64,000 nucleotides of DNA from Erwinia sp. E_sp_B01_1 (GCF_036865545.1 NZ_CP142208.1:3906001-3970000), one strand, 5' to 3'; counted from the first letter of the stretch, positions 10,211-19,158 are shown. Made by a program: numbers and translations. Notes: generated by a model from the letters alone, not told the origin.

Positions 10211-12490
10211 TTAGGCACTTTTGCAATCTTTGGCCTTTTTGATCTCCACCAGGCAACTCATCGCATTTGGCCCCTGGGTCAGGGATGAGGTGCCGATATC
10301 CAGCGTCAGCACATTGGGGTTGCCTGCCCGGTCATAGGGCTGCCAGGCTTTGCCGAAGCCTGGATCGAACCAGGCGCCGGTAGAAATCAACACCACGCCA
10401 GTGCTGACGCCATCGGTGACCCTGACGCCAGCCAGCATCCGGCCACGGTCGTTACTGACATCAATCACATCACCGTCGGCAATGCCGCGCGGAGTGGCAT
10501 CCTCAGGGTGCATCCACAGCGTTTCATGTCCCGCCGTTTTGTTTGCCTGCACCGACGGGGTGGCATCCATCTGGCTGTGCAACCGGTCTTTCGGCTGAAT
10601 AGAGATCATATGCAGCGGGAAGCGCTGGCTGATTTCCGCCCCCAGCCACTCCTTCGGCGGCTGCCATTCCGGGTGCGGCGCAAAGTCTGGCAGCTGGTAT
10701 CCGGCGATGGTTTCACTGAACAGCTCAATTTTTCCGCTGGCGGTTTTGATCGGATTAACCACCGGATCCCTGCGGAAATCTTCCATAAAGATAAACGGCT
10801 TTTCACCCACAGGGACTTCCACATGGCCCTGCTCCCAGAAGGTCTGGAACTCTGGCCAGTCAACACCTTTACGCTGATGCGCGACGGCACATTGCTGATA
10901 AAGATGCTCAATCCACTGCGCTTCGTTGCGGTTTTCGGTGAAGGTTTCCCGGTAGCCCAGACGATCGGCCAGGTCGGCAAAAATATCGAAGTCGTTACGG
11001 GCCTGATGCTGCGGCTTGATCGCCTGATGCATTGCCAGCACGAAGCGATCGCGCGACGACCCGCCGATATCATTTCGCTCCAGCGTGGTGGTCACCGGCA
11101 ACACGATATCCGCCATCTGCGCCGCTGGCGTCCAGACGATATCCTGCACAATCACCGTATCAGGGCGCTGCCATCCTTCAACCAGACGATTGAGCTGCTG
11201 ATGATGGTGGAAAGGATTGCCGCCAGCCCAGTGGATCAGATGGATATCCGGATAGGTGTGCGTCTGTCCCTGGAAGCTGTAGGGCTCACCAGGATTGAGC
11301 AGCATATCGCTGATTCGGGCCACGGGGATCGCCTGGTCAGCAATCGGGTTAACGCCCGTGGACATCATTGGCGCAGGGCCTTCAATACGGGGATTGCCCA
11401 CGCTGTTCATTGAGCCGTGACCAAAGGAGAAGCCTGCACCCGGCAGGCCAGGCTGGCCGAGCATGGAAGAGAGCGCAATCATCATCCAGTAAGGCTGCTC
11501 GCCGCGGTGGGCGCGCTGAACAGAGTAGGAACAGGTGATAAAACTGCGTTTGCCGATCAGTTGTTTCGCCAGTTGCTCAATGCGCAGCGCCGGGATACCG
11601 GTGATCTCACTGGCCCACTTCGGCGTCTTGGGCGTCTTGTCACTCTCGCCCAACAGATAGCTGAGCAACTGTGGATAGCCCACGCAGTGGGATTGCAGGA
11701 AAGCGGTATCAACCGCATTCAGCCGCTGAATTTCAAAGCCCAGCGCCAGCATCAGGGCCACGTCGGTGTTCGGACGGATGGGGATCCACTCTGCGTTAAC
11801 AAATTCCGGACAATCGTCGCGCATCGGGCTGATGTTGATCACCGGCGTGCCTTTGGCTGCCAGCTCCAGCAGCGCAGGCTTCAGGCTGTGCTGGCCTGCG
11901 CCTCCGGACGCCACCTGGCCATTTTTCAGGGCCAGACCGCCAAAAGCGACAAAGATTTCAGCGTGTTCCACCACGTCCGGCCAGTCGGTTACCCTGCCGG
12001 TCAGCGGCATATAGGTGCCGATCACATAGGGCAGGAAGAACTGTGCAGCACCCCAGCTGTAGTTGCCCAGCTGATCGATACCGCCTCCGCCCTGCGAGTA
12101 AAAACGGCGGATCAGGGTGCGCGCATGGTTCACGCGGCCAGCCGAAGACCAGCCATAGGAACCGTTGAAGATGCCGCTGGCACCATACTTGTCCCGTACG
12201 CGACGGTTCTCTTCCGCCACCAGATCCAGTGCCGTGTCCCAGTCAACCTCAACGAAGTCTTCCCGCCCGCGCAGAGTGCGATCGCTGTTTTCACGCGACT
12301 TCAGCCAGGAGCGGCGCACCATTGGCTTACGGATACGCTTATCGGAATAGACCAGCTCCGGAATGCTGTTCAGCATTGGCGAAGGATCCTGATCGGCGAA
12401 GAAAGGTTCACAGCGCAGCAGCTTCCCCTCTTCAACCACGGCAGTGAAGGCGCCCCAATGGGCAAGATGCGGCACTTTTTTAACAGTCAT
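10211..12490 (-). CDS. bisC: BisC-type molybdopterin oxidoreductase (biotin/methionine sulfoxide, TMAO/DMSO reductase family)
   Basis: A 759-residue molybdenum-bisMGD enzyme of the DMSO reductase family. There is no N-terminal Fe-S cysteine motif and no twin-arginine signal, so it should be cytoplasmic like E. coli BisC (777 residues). The family pattern runs from HWGAF through SYGWSSAGR, LGNYSWGAAQ (expected Mo-ligand serine region, about residue 145), the HWAGGNPFHHHQ cofactor-binding stretch, and a C-terminal molydopterin dinucleotide-binding domain. Identity to E. coli BisC seems moderate, so the exact substrate (sulfoxide or N-oxide) is uncertain. It is divergent from galR and followed by the Omr RNA gene, whose terminator may also stop read-through. 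Confidence 0.82.
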   Translation of the reverse strand: MTVKKVPHLAHWGAFTAVVEEGKLLRCEPFFADQDPSPMLNSIPELVYSDKRIRKPMVRRSWLKSRENSDRTLRGREDFVEVDWDTALDLVAEENRRVRDKYGASGIFNGSYGWSSAGRVNHARTLIRRFYSQGGGGIDQLGNYSWGAAQFFLPYVIGTYMPLTGRVTDWPDVVEHAEIFVAFGGLALKNGQVASGGAGQHSLKPALLELAAKGTPVINISPMRDDCPEFVNAEWIPIRPNTDVALMLALGFEIQRLNAVDTAFLQSHCVGYPQLLSYLLGESDKTPKTPKWASEITGIPALRIEQLAKQLIGKRSFITCSYSVQRAHRGEQPYWMMIALSSMLGQPGLPGAGFSFGHGSMNSVGNPRIEGPAPMMSTGVNPIADQAIPVARISDMLLNPGEPYSFQGQTHTYPDIHLIHWAGGNPFHHHQQLNRLVEGWQRPDTVIVQDIVWTPAAQMADIVLPVTTTLERNDIGGSSRDRFVLAMHQAIKPQHQARNDFDIFADLADRLGYRETFTENRNEAQWIEHLYQQCAVAHQRKGVDWPEFQTFWEQGHVEVPVGEKPFIFMEDFRRDPVVNPIKTASGKIELFSETIAGYQLPDFAPHPEWQPPKEWLGAEISQRFPLHMISIQPKDRLHSQMDATPSVQANKTAGHETLWMHPEDATPRGIADGDVIDVSNDRGRMLAGVRVTDGVSTGVVLISTGAWFDPGFGKAWQPYDRAGNPNVLTLDIGTSSLTQGPNAMSCLVEIKKAKDCKSA

Positions 12491-12670
12491 ATGGCGGTCC
12501 GGCAGGCGAATTTTTTATCTTTGGAGTGCCAGAATAGCCTTTTTTTGGAAAGCTGAATATCTCCTGGCCGCCCTGCCCGACAGAATGGACTGAATTATCC
12601 AGCTTTGCGACACCGCTGACATTCTGTGTGCTTGAAGTAACAGGGAATTTCCGCAACACTAAACAGCTAT

Positions 12671-12682
12671 GTAAACGCTTAC
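12671..12682. promoter_or_regulatory. GalR/LacI-type operator GTAAACGCTTAC in front of galR
   Basis: A near-palindrome with the central CG typical of LacI/GalR-family operators lies 19 bp before the galR ATG. This is consistent with autoregulation. It is close to the GalR consensus half-site form GTGNAA-CG-TTNCAC but not identical to it. Confidence 0.5.
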
Positions 12683-12700
12683 CCTGGAAGGCACTTAACC

Positions 12701-13731
12701 ATGGCTACCATAAAGGATGTTGCCAGGCTCGCGGGCGTTTCCGTGGCAACGGTTTCCCGTGTTATTAACAACTCGCCGAAAGCGAGTGAGAACTCACGCC
12801 TGGCCGTTAACAGTGCTATGGAGCAGCTTCAGTATCATCCCAACGCCAACGCACGCGCCCTGGCGCAGCAATCTACTGAAACGATGGGGCTGGTGGTGGG
12901 TGACGTTTCCGACCCTTTCTTTGGCGCGCTGGTGAAAGCCGTGGAAGAAGTTGCCTATGAAACCTGCAACTTTTTGCTGATTGGTAACGGTTACCATAAC
13001 GAGCAAAAAGAGCGTCAGGCGATTGAGCAGCTCATCCGGCATCGCTGTGGTGCGCTGGTGGTCCATGCAAAAAAATTCCCGATGTGGAACTGATCTCCCT
13101 GATGAAGCAGATCCCCGGCATGGTGCTGATAAACCGTGCGCTGCCCGGTTTTGAAAATCGCTGCATCGCTCTGGATGACCGCTACGGCTCCTGGCTGGCA
13201 ACCCGGCATCTGATCCAGCAGGGGCACCAGAACATCGCCTTTATCTGCTCCACCCACCCTATTTCCGATACCGAAGACCGGTTGCAGGGCTATTACGATG
13301 CCCTGAAGGAACATAATCTGCCCTGTAACGACCGTCTGGTGGCGCTGGGCGAGCCGGATGAAGTGGGCGGCGAGCAGGCGATGACCGAGCTGCTGGGCCG
13401 GGGTAAGCCGTTTACCGCCGTGGCCTGTTATAACGATTCGATGGCGGCCGGGGCGCTGGCAGTACTGAGCGATAACGGCGTACGGGTGCCGGAAGAGATG
13501 TCACTGATTGGCTTTGATGATGTGCTGGTATCGCGTTACGTTCGCCCCCGTCTGACTACGGTGCGCTATCCGATTGTCACTATGGCGCAGCAGGCTGCGG
13601 CTCTGGCTTTAGCGCTGGCCAATAACCAGCCGCTGCCCGAGGTGACCAACATGTTCAGCCCAACGCTGGTTCGTCGTCATTCAGTAGGATCGCCTCAACA
13701 GGCCGCTGGTGTTAACAGTCAGAACCTCTGA
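12701..13731 (+). pseudogene. galR: galR, LacI-family galactose repressor, broken by a one-base frameshift
   Basis: The N-terminal part ([20 protein letters not shown] helix-turn-helix onwards) is almost identical to E. coli GalR up to ALVVHAKK. It then stops at 13093. The remaining two thirds, from [18 protein letters not shown] to the LVRRHSV end, is in another frame. One more A in the A7 run at 13069-13075 gives a 343-residue protein, exactly the length of E. coli GalR. The ligand-binding core and the IGFDDVLVSRYVRPRLTTVRYP signature are intact. Position upstream of lysA (after inserted genes) matches E. coli synteny. If the shift is real, the gal regulon would lose this repressor. An SD sequence GGAAGG precedes the start. 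Confidence 0.9.
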
Positions 13732-13755
13732 TAGTCAGGCCGATGGTTTTTACAG

Positions 13756-14214
13756 TCAGAGCGTCTGATGGTAAAGACGCACTGTGATATCCGGATAATC
13801 CAGAGCATCACCGCAATAGCGCCAGCCAAAGCGCTCGTAGTAGTCTGCGCAGGCTGAATAGAGATAGAGATCGGCAAAGCCGCGCAGGCGACTTTCGGCC
13901 ATGACCCTCTGTTGTAGCTTTTCACTCAGCCCCCTGCCCCGATAGCTCTCATCCACATACAGCGCGGCCAGCCAGGGGAATAAATCCTGACGGCTGATCA
14001 GGTCGCAGCGCCACAGGCCTGCCGTGCCTACCGCCTTTTCACCGTCCAGCGCAACCCAGGTCAGGGGCAGGTCTGCACCGCTGAGGCTGCTGGTCATAAT
14101 ACTGGCAAAAAAAGGCCGGCTGTTTTCGCTGCCAAACGCCTGCCAGAGCCAGTCGGTCACCGTTTCCAGATGCGCCTGCGCCTCGCAGAGGGGAAGGATT
14201 TTCAGCTCACTCAT
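13756..14214 (-). CDS. GNAT-family N-acetyltransferase
   Basis: A 152-residue acetyl-CoA-dependent N-acetyltransferase of unknown substrate. The fold signature is visible as beta-4 WLAALYVDESYRGRGLSEKL (about residues 80-100), containing the R-G-R-G acetyl-CoA pyrophosphate loop, followed by a YYERFGWR segment typical of the C-terminal GNAT core. It converges with galR, whose stop is 25 bp away, and lies just downstream of the GntR gene on the same strand. There is no sign that it is functionally tied to the PTS cluster. Confidence 0.85.
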   Translation of the reverse strand: MSELKILPLCEAQAHLETVTDWLWQAFGSENSRPFFASIMTSSLSGADLPLTWVALDGEKAVGTAGLWRCDLISRQDLFPWLAALYVDESYRGRGLSEKLQQRVMAESRLRGFADLYLYSACADYYERFGWRYCGDALDYPDITVRLYHQTL

Positions 14215-14290
14215 TCCGGCATAACCCGGAGACCGGGAGCACTAACCAGCGAATGCCCGCTCGCGTGTCCTGAAAGAAGAGAACGGCTGT

Positions 14291-15063
14291 TCATACCAGT
14301 TTGCCCTGAAAAATTGGCACGGACTCAAACAGATAACCATCGAAGTCGGGCGCATCAGCATCGGAGAGTTCCAGCAGGGAATTTTTGACGTTTTCCAGGT
14401 GCTGCCACATCGCCTGCCAGGATCCCATCACATCACGTCGACGTAAAGCCGCCAGGATGGTCTGGTGATCGCCCAGCCACTTCAGCCGGTAACTCCGGGT
14501 TTCAATGTGGCTGCGTAGCTGCTGCCAGAGAGGACTGGTTTCATGATGACGCCAGATACTGGTGACGGTATCCAGCAGCATCTGATTCTGCGTGGCACCG
14601 GCCAGCAACAGGTGGAACATCTTGTCGTTGTCCTGACTGGCGTCATTCATCGCAATCGCTTTCTGTTCCTGTTCCAGAATACGCTTGAGATTTTCGATAT
14701 CGGCTTTGGTCGCCATCTTTGCGGCAAAAGCGGCGATGTTGCTCTCCAGCAGCTGACGGGCCTGCAGCATTTCAAATGGCCCGACATCACTGCGAAAAAA
14801 GCTTCTTCCTCATCGCTGCTTTCGGAAGGAATGCGCATAACATAGACCCCGGAACTCTGCCGGATATCCACGGTGCCTTCCAGCTCCAGCATTAACAGCG
14901 CTTCCCTGACGATGGTACGGCTGACGCCCCAGGTTTCGGCAATATTACGCTCGGGCGGAAGCCGCGACCCCACGGGATAGTGTCCCTCAAGAATTTGCTG
15001 GCGCAGATGCTGTCCGATTTCCTGATACTGTTTCTTCTCTTGACCAGCCGCGCCCTTTTCCAC
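14291..15063 (-). pseudogene. GntR/FadR-family regulator of the UxuR/ExuR type, broken by a one-base frameshift
   Basis: The winged-helix domain (YPVGSRLPPERNIAETWGVS, about residues 30-55) and the FCD effector domain are in different frames. The first frame runs from the GTG at 15063 and the second ends at 14291. Adding one T to the T6 run (plus A6 at 14795-14800) gives a 257-residue UxuR-like protein, with the family stretch FEMLQARQLLESNIAAFAA and the terminal MWQHLENVKNSLLE. The GTG start is supported by AAGGGTG six bases upstream. It lies 87 bp after the PTS IIB gene in the same direction and is the obvious candidate to bind the UxuR-like operators at 18319-18427. Loss of function would predict constitutive PTS expression. 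Confidence 0.82.
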
Positions 15064-15150
15064 GTGTTCACCCTTAGCTCATTGATGATAATCTCGCCGG
15101 CTGCCGCAACCGGAACAGGGCTCCGGAGAACAGCGGGCGAGTTAATCCGC

Positions 15151-15468
15151 TTAGTTTACCAAAGCCAGCGCCTGATCGAGCACTTTTGCTCCGTTAAGGG
15201 TGCCATAAGCCAGGGTATCAATCACCGCTATCGGGATCTGGTAGCTGTCGGTGAGCTTCCGGTTCTCCTCCAGCTTAAAGCGAACCTGTGGGCCAAGCAG
15301 CACTGCCACAACCTCCCCGGCGTTATCCTGGAGTTCATCCCGCAGGTTTTGTTCGGGAATGGCATAGATTTTAAAAGCCAGGCCGCGAGCTTCCGCCTCT
15401 TTTTCCATCCGCGTGACGACCATAGAAGTGGACATGCCTGCGGCGCAGGCCAGCACGATACGTTTCAT
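15151..15468 (-). CDS. PTS IIB component, lactose/cellobiose (chitobiose) family
   Basis: A 105-residue cytosolic phosphocarrier. The phosphorylated cysteine is Cys8 in IVLACAAGMSTS, the P-loop signature of the lactose/cellobiose IIB family, and the length matches E. coli ChbB (106). It accepts phosphate from IIA and passes it to sugar bound by IIC. It follows the GH1 gene with a 9-bp gap, so IIC, GH1 and IIB form one operon, probably extending into the GntR regulator gene. Confidence 0.92.
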   Translation of the reverse strand: MKRIVLACAAGMSTSMVVTRMEKEAEARGLAFKIYAIPEQNLRDELQDNAGEVVAVLLGPQVRFKLEENRKLTDSYQIPIAVIDTLAYGTLNGAKVLDQALALVN

Positions 15469-15477
15469 GGTGATTCC

Positions 15478-16905
15478 TTATTTCATTTCATCATCAAGGT
15501 TCAGGGTTAGCTGGCGGGTATCACGGCGCTGGCGGAACCAGTGGGCCGACTTTTTCATCCGCCGCTGGCGATGGTTTTCCAGATCGATCTCAATCAGCCC
15601 GTAGCGGTTTTTAAAGGCGTTCATGGGCGAGACGTTATCGGTAAAGGCCCACAGCATGTAGCCCTGGCAATTCGCCCCTGCCTCACGCGCTTTCAGCGTC
15701 TGATAAAGATGCTCCGCAATAAATTCAATGCGGTAATCATCCTGAATTTCGCCAGCGGCATTTTTAAACTGCCCTTCGTTTTCAATGCCCATGCCGTTCT
15801 CAGCGACAAACCACGGGATATTGTCGTAGTCGTTTTTAATCCGCATCGCCATATCAAAAATGATGCGGGGCTGAATTTCCCAGCCCCGGGATTTGTTCAT
15901 CCGGCGGCCTGGCAGTTCAAAGTGTTCATAGTAGTAAGCCGGATGGAACGGCGTGTCGGGGTGCCAGGCACGTGAAGGCGCTTTAACCCGATGTGGGTAA
16001 TAAAGATTGATGCCCACTTCATCAACGCGATATCGGGCGATAAGATCCAGTTCCGCCTGGGTATAGTCCCAGTGAACAGCATGTTCAGCCAGCAACTGCA
16101 CCAGTTCAGCGGGATACTCCCCCTTGATGGCCGGGTCGAGGAATACGCGGTTGTAGAACAGATCGTAACTCTCTGCGGCCTTCACATCGTGAGGCGCGCT
16201 GGAACGGGGATAGGTGACTTCAGGATTCAGGATAGTGCCCACCGTCCCGCTGTAGCCTTTGTCACGGAACAGTTTGACGACTTTGGCAGTAGCCAGGTTT
16301 TTGTGATGATTCCACTGCATCCATTTGCTGGTGTTTTGCTCGTAAGGCCAGCGCAGAGCATCGAGATACACACGGGTCTGCACCACTACCGGCTCGTTAA
16401 AAGCAAACCAGCGGGTGACTTTTCCGGCATAACGCTCAAAGACTTTTTCGGCATAACTCAGGAAGAGTTCAACCACTCGCTTTGAACCCCATCCGCCATA
16501 TTGTTCCAGCAGGATCGCAGGCAGTTCGTAATGCTCCAGGCAGAGCATCAGCTCAATGCCCTGAGCGTGCATTTCCTCGATCAACGCGTCGTAATAGCTG
16601 GCGTACTCTTCATCCACCACGGCATTTTCATAGTCGGTCAGAAAACGCGACCAGTTGATTGAAGTGCGATAGTGAGTCAGCCCGGCCGCTTTCATCAGCG
16701 CCACGTCTTCTTTATAGCGGTTGATAAAATCCGTGGCCCCTGCCGGGCCGTAACCGTTGTGCCAGACATGACGGTCGTTCTGGTACCAGGCATCCAGGTA
16801 AGAATCCTGGCCGGGCTTTTTCCCGCTCCACCCTTCGGTCTGCCAGGCGGACGCGGCTGCGCCAAGAATAAAATCATCCGGGATGTCGATTGTTACCTTA
16901 CTCAT
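15478..16905 (-). CDS. GH1 6-phospho-beta-glycosidase of the PTS cluster
   Basis: Hydrolyses the 6-phosphorylated beta-disaccharide delivered by the PTS. The 475-residue protein begins with the GH1 pattern DFILGAAASAWQTEG. It has the acid/base glutamate in WFAFNEPVV (about residue 171) and the nucleophile glutamate in PWFVAENGMG (about residue 376). The C-terminal AFTDNVSPMNAFKNRYGLI region fits the phospho-beta-glucosidase branch. It lies between the IIC gene (9 bp upstream) and IIB (9 bp downstream). It differs clearly from the BglA protein encoded at 37.8 kb, so the two clusters probably handle different beta-glucosides. Confidence 0.9.
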   Translation of the reverse strand: MSKVTIDIPDDFILGAAASAWQTEGWSGKKPGQDSYLDAWYQNDRHVWHNGYGPAGATDFINRYKEDVALMKAAGLTHYRTSINWSRFLTDYENAVVDEEYASYYDALIEEMHAQGIELMLCLEHYELPAILLEQYGGWGSKRVVELFLSYAEKVFERYAGKVTRWFAFNEPVVVQTRVYLDALRWPYEQNTSKWMQWNHHKNLATAKVVKLFRDKGYSGTVGTILNPEVTYPRSSAPHDVKAAESYDLFYNRVFLDPAIKGEYPAELVQLLAEHAVHWDYTQAELDLIARYRVDEVGINLYYPHRVKAPSRAWHPDTPFHPAYYYEHFELPGRRMNKSRGWEIQPRIIFDMAMRIKNDYDNIPWFVAENGMGIENEGQFKNAAGEIQDDYRIEFIAEHLYQTLKAREAGANCQGYMLWAFTDNVSPMNAFKNRYGLIEIDLENHRQRRMKKSAHWFRQRRDTRQLTLNLDDEMK

Positions 16906-16914
16906 ACTTTCTCC

Positions 16915-18249
16915 TTAGTTCTGCGCCAGTTCTGGCTGCAGGGCTTTGGCTTCGGCAGCCTCGGCACGGCGGGCAGCAATTTTTACAAACGGCAGATAGA
17001 CCAGAATGGAAACCAGGATACAGACGATTTGCGTGACCACTGCCCCCATCGATCCCGCTGTTGAGAGCCAGGCATTGATAATTGGCGGCGTGGTCCAGGG
17101 CACCATCACTACGGCTTTTCCGGCAAAGCCCATCACCGTGGCGAAGTAGCCAATCGATCCGGTGATTAACGGGGTAATGATGAAGGGGATTGCCAGGATT
17201 GGGTTAAGCATGATCGGCATACCGAAAATAACCGGTTCATTGATATTGAACAGGCCGGGACCAAACGAGAGTTTGGCAATTTCCCGCATCTCTTTGCGTT
17301 TGGTTGCCAGCATGACGGCGCTGAGCAGCCCGATAGTCAGCCCGGATCCTCCAATGCTCATATAAACATCCCAGAACGGCATGGTGATGATGTTAGGCGC
17401 TTCTTTGCCCTGTTCGAAAGCGTTCATATTGACGAGGATGGCACCCAGTAGCAGAGGTTCGCGAATAGGTTTAATCATCTGGTTACCGTGAATGCCGATC
17501 ACCCAGAAGAGTTGGGCAACGAACATCAGCAGCAGAATGCCCCACAGGCTTTGCACCACGGATTCCAGCGGCTCCTGCACCACTTTATAGACCGCGTCGT
17601 AAAGGTACATGCCGGTAAAGCGGTGAAAGATAAAGCCAAAAGTGGCGATGGCAGAGACGGTGATGATCGAGGGAATGAGCGCCGAAAATGAGGCGGAGAC
17701 GTTTGGCGGCACGGTGTCAGGCATTTTGATCTTGAGCCGCTCCACGTTCTCCAGCCGACAATAAATTTCCACCGAGAGGATGGCAATAAACATGCCGAGG
17801 AACAGGCTCTTGGTATCAGAAAACTGTTTTGCCAGCACGTCGGTGACGAGGTGCATTTGCCCGTCTACCAGCATGGTCAGGGTGGTTGGGGTGACGGCGA
17901 TAAAGCAGATAATCGCCAGCAGCCCGGGAAACAGGGTTTTGATGCCGTTGATTTTGCCAAGCTCAATGCCAATCAGAAACACCGCGCCGATATTCAGGAA
18001 GCTGAGCGTGGCGTAGTTGATGCTGGTGGTGATCGGTTTTAATTCCGCCAGGAAGCTCAGTGCCTGGAAGCTGGCGAGGCCATTTTTACCGTCCAGCACC
18101 ATGTTAGAGATTAGAACGGAGAAGGCGCCAACGATGATCACCGGCATCAGGGTGATAAAGGAAGCTTTGATCGCCATGATGTAGCGGTAGCTGTTGAATT
18201 TGGTAGCAAAGCTGCCCAAAGAGTCGATGAGCCGATCCTGTAGAGACAT
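16915..18249 (-). CDS. PTS IIC permease, lactose/cellobiose family
   Basis: Integral membrane sugar channel of the PTS (about ten hydrophobic segments over 444 residues). I chose the ATG at 18249 because GAGGG lies eight bases upstream and the protein then starts MSLQDRLIDSLGSFATKFNS, as is usual in the family; a further in-frame start at 18282 lacks support. The conserved FNINEPVIFGMPIMLNP segment near residue 345 contains the glutamate and histidine-region typical of EIIC of the Lac/Cel type. It is the first gene of the IIC-GH1-IIB operon and is transcribed divergently from IIA. Confidence 0.92.
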   Translation of the reverse strand: MSLQDRLIDSLGSFATKFNSYRYIMAIKASFITLMPVIIVGAFSVLISNMVLDGKNGLASFQALSFLAELKPITTSINYATLSFLNIGAVFLIGIELGKINGIKTLFPGLLAIICFIAVTPTTLTMLVDGQMHLVTDVLAKQFSDTKSLFLGMFIAILSVEIYCRLENVERLKIKMPDTVPPNVSASFSALIPSIITVSAIATFGFIFHRFTGMYLYDAVYKVVQEPLESVVQSLWGILLLMFVAQLFWVIGIHGNQMIKPIREPLLLGAILVNMNAFEQGKEAPNIITMPFWDVYMSIGGSGLTIGLLSAVMLATKRKEMREIAKLSFGPGLFNINEPVIFGMPIMLNPILAIPFIITPLITGSIGYFATVMGFAGKAVVMVPWTTPPIINAWLSTAGSMGAVVTQIVCILVSILVYLPFVKIAARRAEAAEAKALQPELAQN

Positions 18250-18318
18250 GCGTAATACCCTCAGAAGTAAGTGGTCAGGCATCCCGGTGTTTTAGCTGCC
18301 CTGATGAAATTCTGTTCT

Positions 18319-18334
18319 CGTGGCATACCAAAAG
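18319..18334. promoter_or_regulatory. UxuR-type operator 1 (TGGCATACCA) near the IIC start
   Basis: The core TGGCATACCA is shared with a second, better palindrome at 18412-18427. It lies about 70 bp upstream of the IIC start codon, on the IIC side of the CRP site. The motif is the TTGGYATACCAA form expected for UxuR/ExuR-branch GntR regulators, matching the regulator encoded at the end of this operon. Confidence 0.55.
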
Positions 18335-18356
18335 TAGCGAAACCCACTTTATTTTC

Positions 18357-18372
18357 TGTGATAAATCTCACA
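18357..18372. promoter_or_regulatory. Perfect CRP binding site between divergent PTS genes
   Basis: TGTGA-N6-TCACA, with the symmetry extending to TTCTGTGA / TCACAGAA. It lies between the IIC and IIA start codons and can serve both divergent promoters. This implies catabolite activation of the whole PTS cluster by cAMP-CRP. Confidence 0.85.
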
Positions 18373-18381
18373 GAAGTGCAC

Positions 18382-18395
18382 ATTGGCATTCCGAT
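18382..18395. promoter_or_regulatory. Degenerate UxuR-type operator 2 (ATTGGCATTCCGAT)
   Basis: A weaker copy of the TTGGCATACCAA motif lies between the CRP site and operator 3. The left half is exact and the right half diverged. Confidence 0.4.
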
Positions 18396-18411
18396 AGGAT
18401 GTTTATACGGT

Positions 18412-18427
18412 TATTGGCATACCAATA
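18412..18427. promoter_or_regulatory. UxuR-type operator 3 (TATTGGCATACCAATA) abutting the IIA ribosome site
   Basis: A 16-base palindrome with one mismatched pair. It ends three bases before the GGAGG ribosome site of the IIA gene, so a bound repressor would block IIA transcription directly. Confidence 0.6.
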
Positions 18428-18439
18428 TTGGAGGCGGCG

Positions 18440-18748
18440 ATGGATTTTGAGCAAACCATGATGGAGTTACTGATTAACGCAGGTGAAGCGCGTTCCCACG
18501 CGATGAGTGCTATTCAGTTTGCGCGGCAGAAGAAGTGGCAGGAGGCTGATGAGGCATTAGCGGCCTCGCTGGAGGCATCAAAAGGAGCGCATCATATTCA
18601 GACCCAGTTGATCGGTGCCGATGAAGGGTGTGGCAAGGTGCCGGTGACGTTGATTCTGGTGCATGCGCAGGATCATTTGATGAATGCGATGTTGTGCCGC
18701 GATTTGGCCGAAGAGATCGTGTTATTGCGAAAGGAGATGTTTGGCTGA
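18440..18748 (+). CDS. PTS IIA component, lactose/cellobiose family
   Basis: A 102-residue phosphocarrier that accepts phosphate from HPr. It is homologous to ChbA and LacF across its length. The active-site histidine is His75 in LILVHAQDHLM, followed by Asp78 of the trimer metal site. The ATG at 18440 is preferred to an upstream TTG because GGAGG lies five bases before it. It is transcribed away from IIC, IIB and the hydrolase, unlike the usual single operon, and shares the CRP site and operators with them. Its stop codon is followed at once by a repeat block. Confidence 0.92.
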   Translation: MDFEQTMMELLINAGEARSHAMSAIQFARQKKWQEADEALAASLEASKGAHHIQTQLIGADEGCGKVPVTLILVHAQDHLMNAMLCRDLAEEIVLLRKEMFG

Positions 18749-18755
18749 CGGGGGA

Positions 18756-18898
18756 TCAAAACCGGGTGCGGTGGTCAGGCGTCATCATAGAGCACGCACC
18801 TGACTTAGAGTCAAAACCGGGTGCGGTGGTCAGGCGCCACCATAGAGCACGCACTGACTTAGAGTCAAAACCGGGTGCGGTGGTCAGGCGCCACCAGG
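18756..18898. repeat. Tandem repeat, about 55-bp unit, 2.6 copies
   Basis: Units begin TCAAAACCGGGTGCGGTGGT at 18756, 18811 and 18865, with periods of 55 and 54 bases and only a few differences. The array starts 8 bp after the stop codon of the IIA gene and runs into the palindromic element at 18894. Confidence 0.92.
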
Positions 18899-18987
18899 GG
18901 GAACGTTATCCGGGACGCCGTGAACCCGTCCCTGGGGGCTTGGATGCAGCGTCCATGCTGCATACACCCGGCTAACGTTCCCCCTGG
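18894..18987. repeat. 94-bp palindromic repeat element
   Basis: Perfect 15-bp inverted ends CCAGGGGGAACGTTA (18894-18908) and its complement (18973-18987), continuing with CCGGG on both sides after one mismatch. The interior holds a second hairpin, ATGCAGC-N6-GCTGCAT. There is no coding capacity. The structure is that of a REP/MITE-like intergenic element; I do not recognise a named family. Confidence 0.8.
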
Positions 18988-19158
18988 CACCACCCACAAA
19001 CTTCAGTGATGCTGGCAGATCTGGTGGATGCACAGGTCAAAATTCAGGATAAACAATGAGCGCAGTTTGGACTTTCCTGAAGATTAAACCGCTGTTTCCT
19101 GATCAGACGCCCGACCAGTCAGGCAACCTCCAACAGATATCACCGCAGCTTTGGGGAA

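Noticed and set aside
11417..12556. A 379-codon open frame opposite bisC
   Set aside because: An antisense shadow; the BisC reading has conserved motifs along its entire length.
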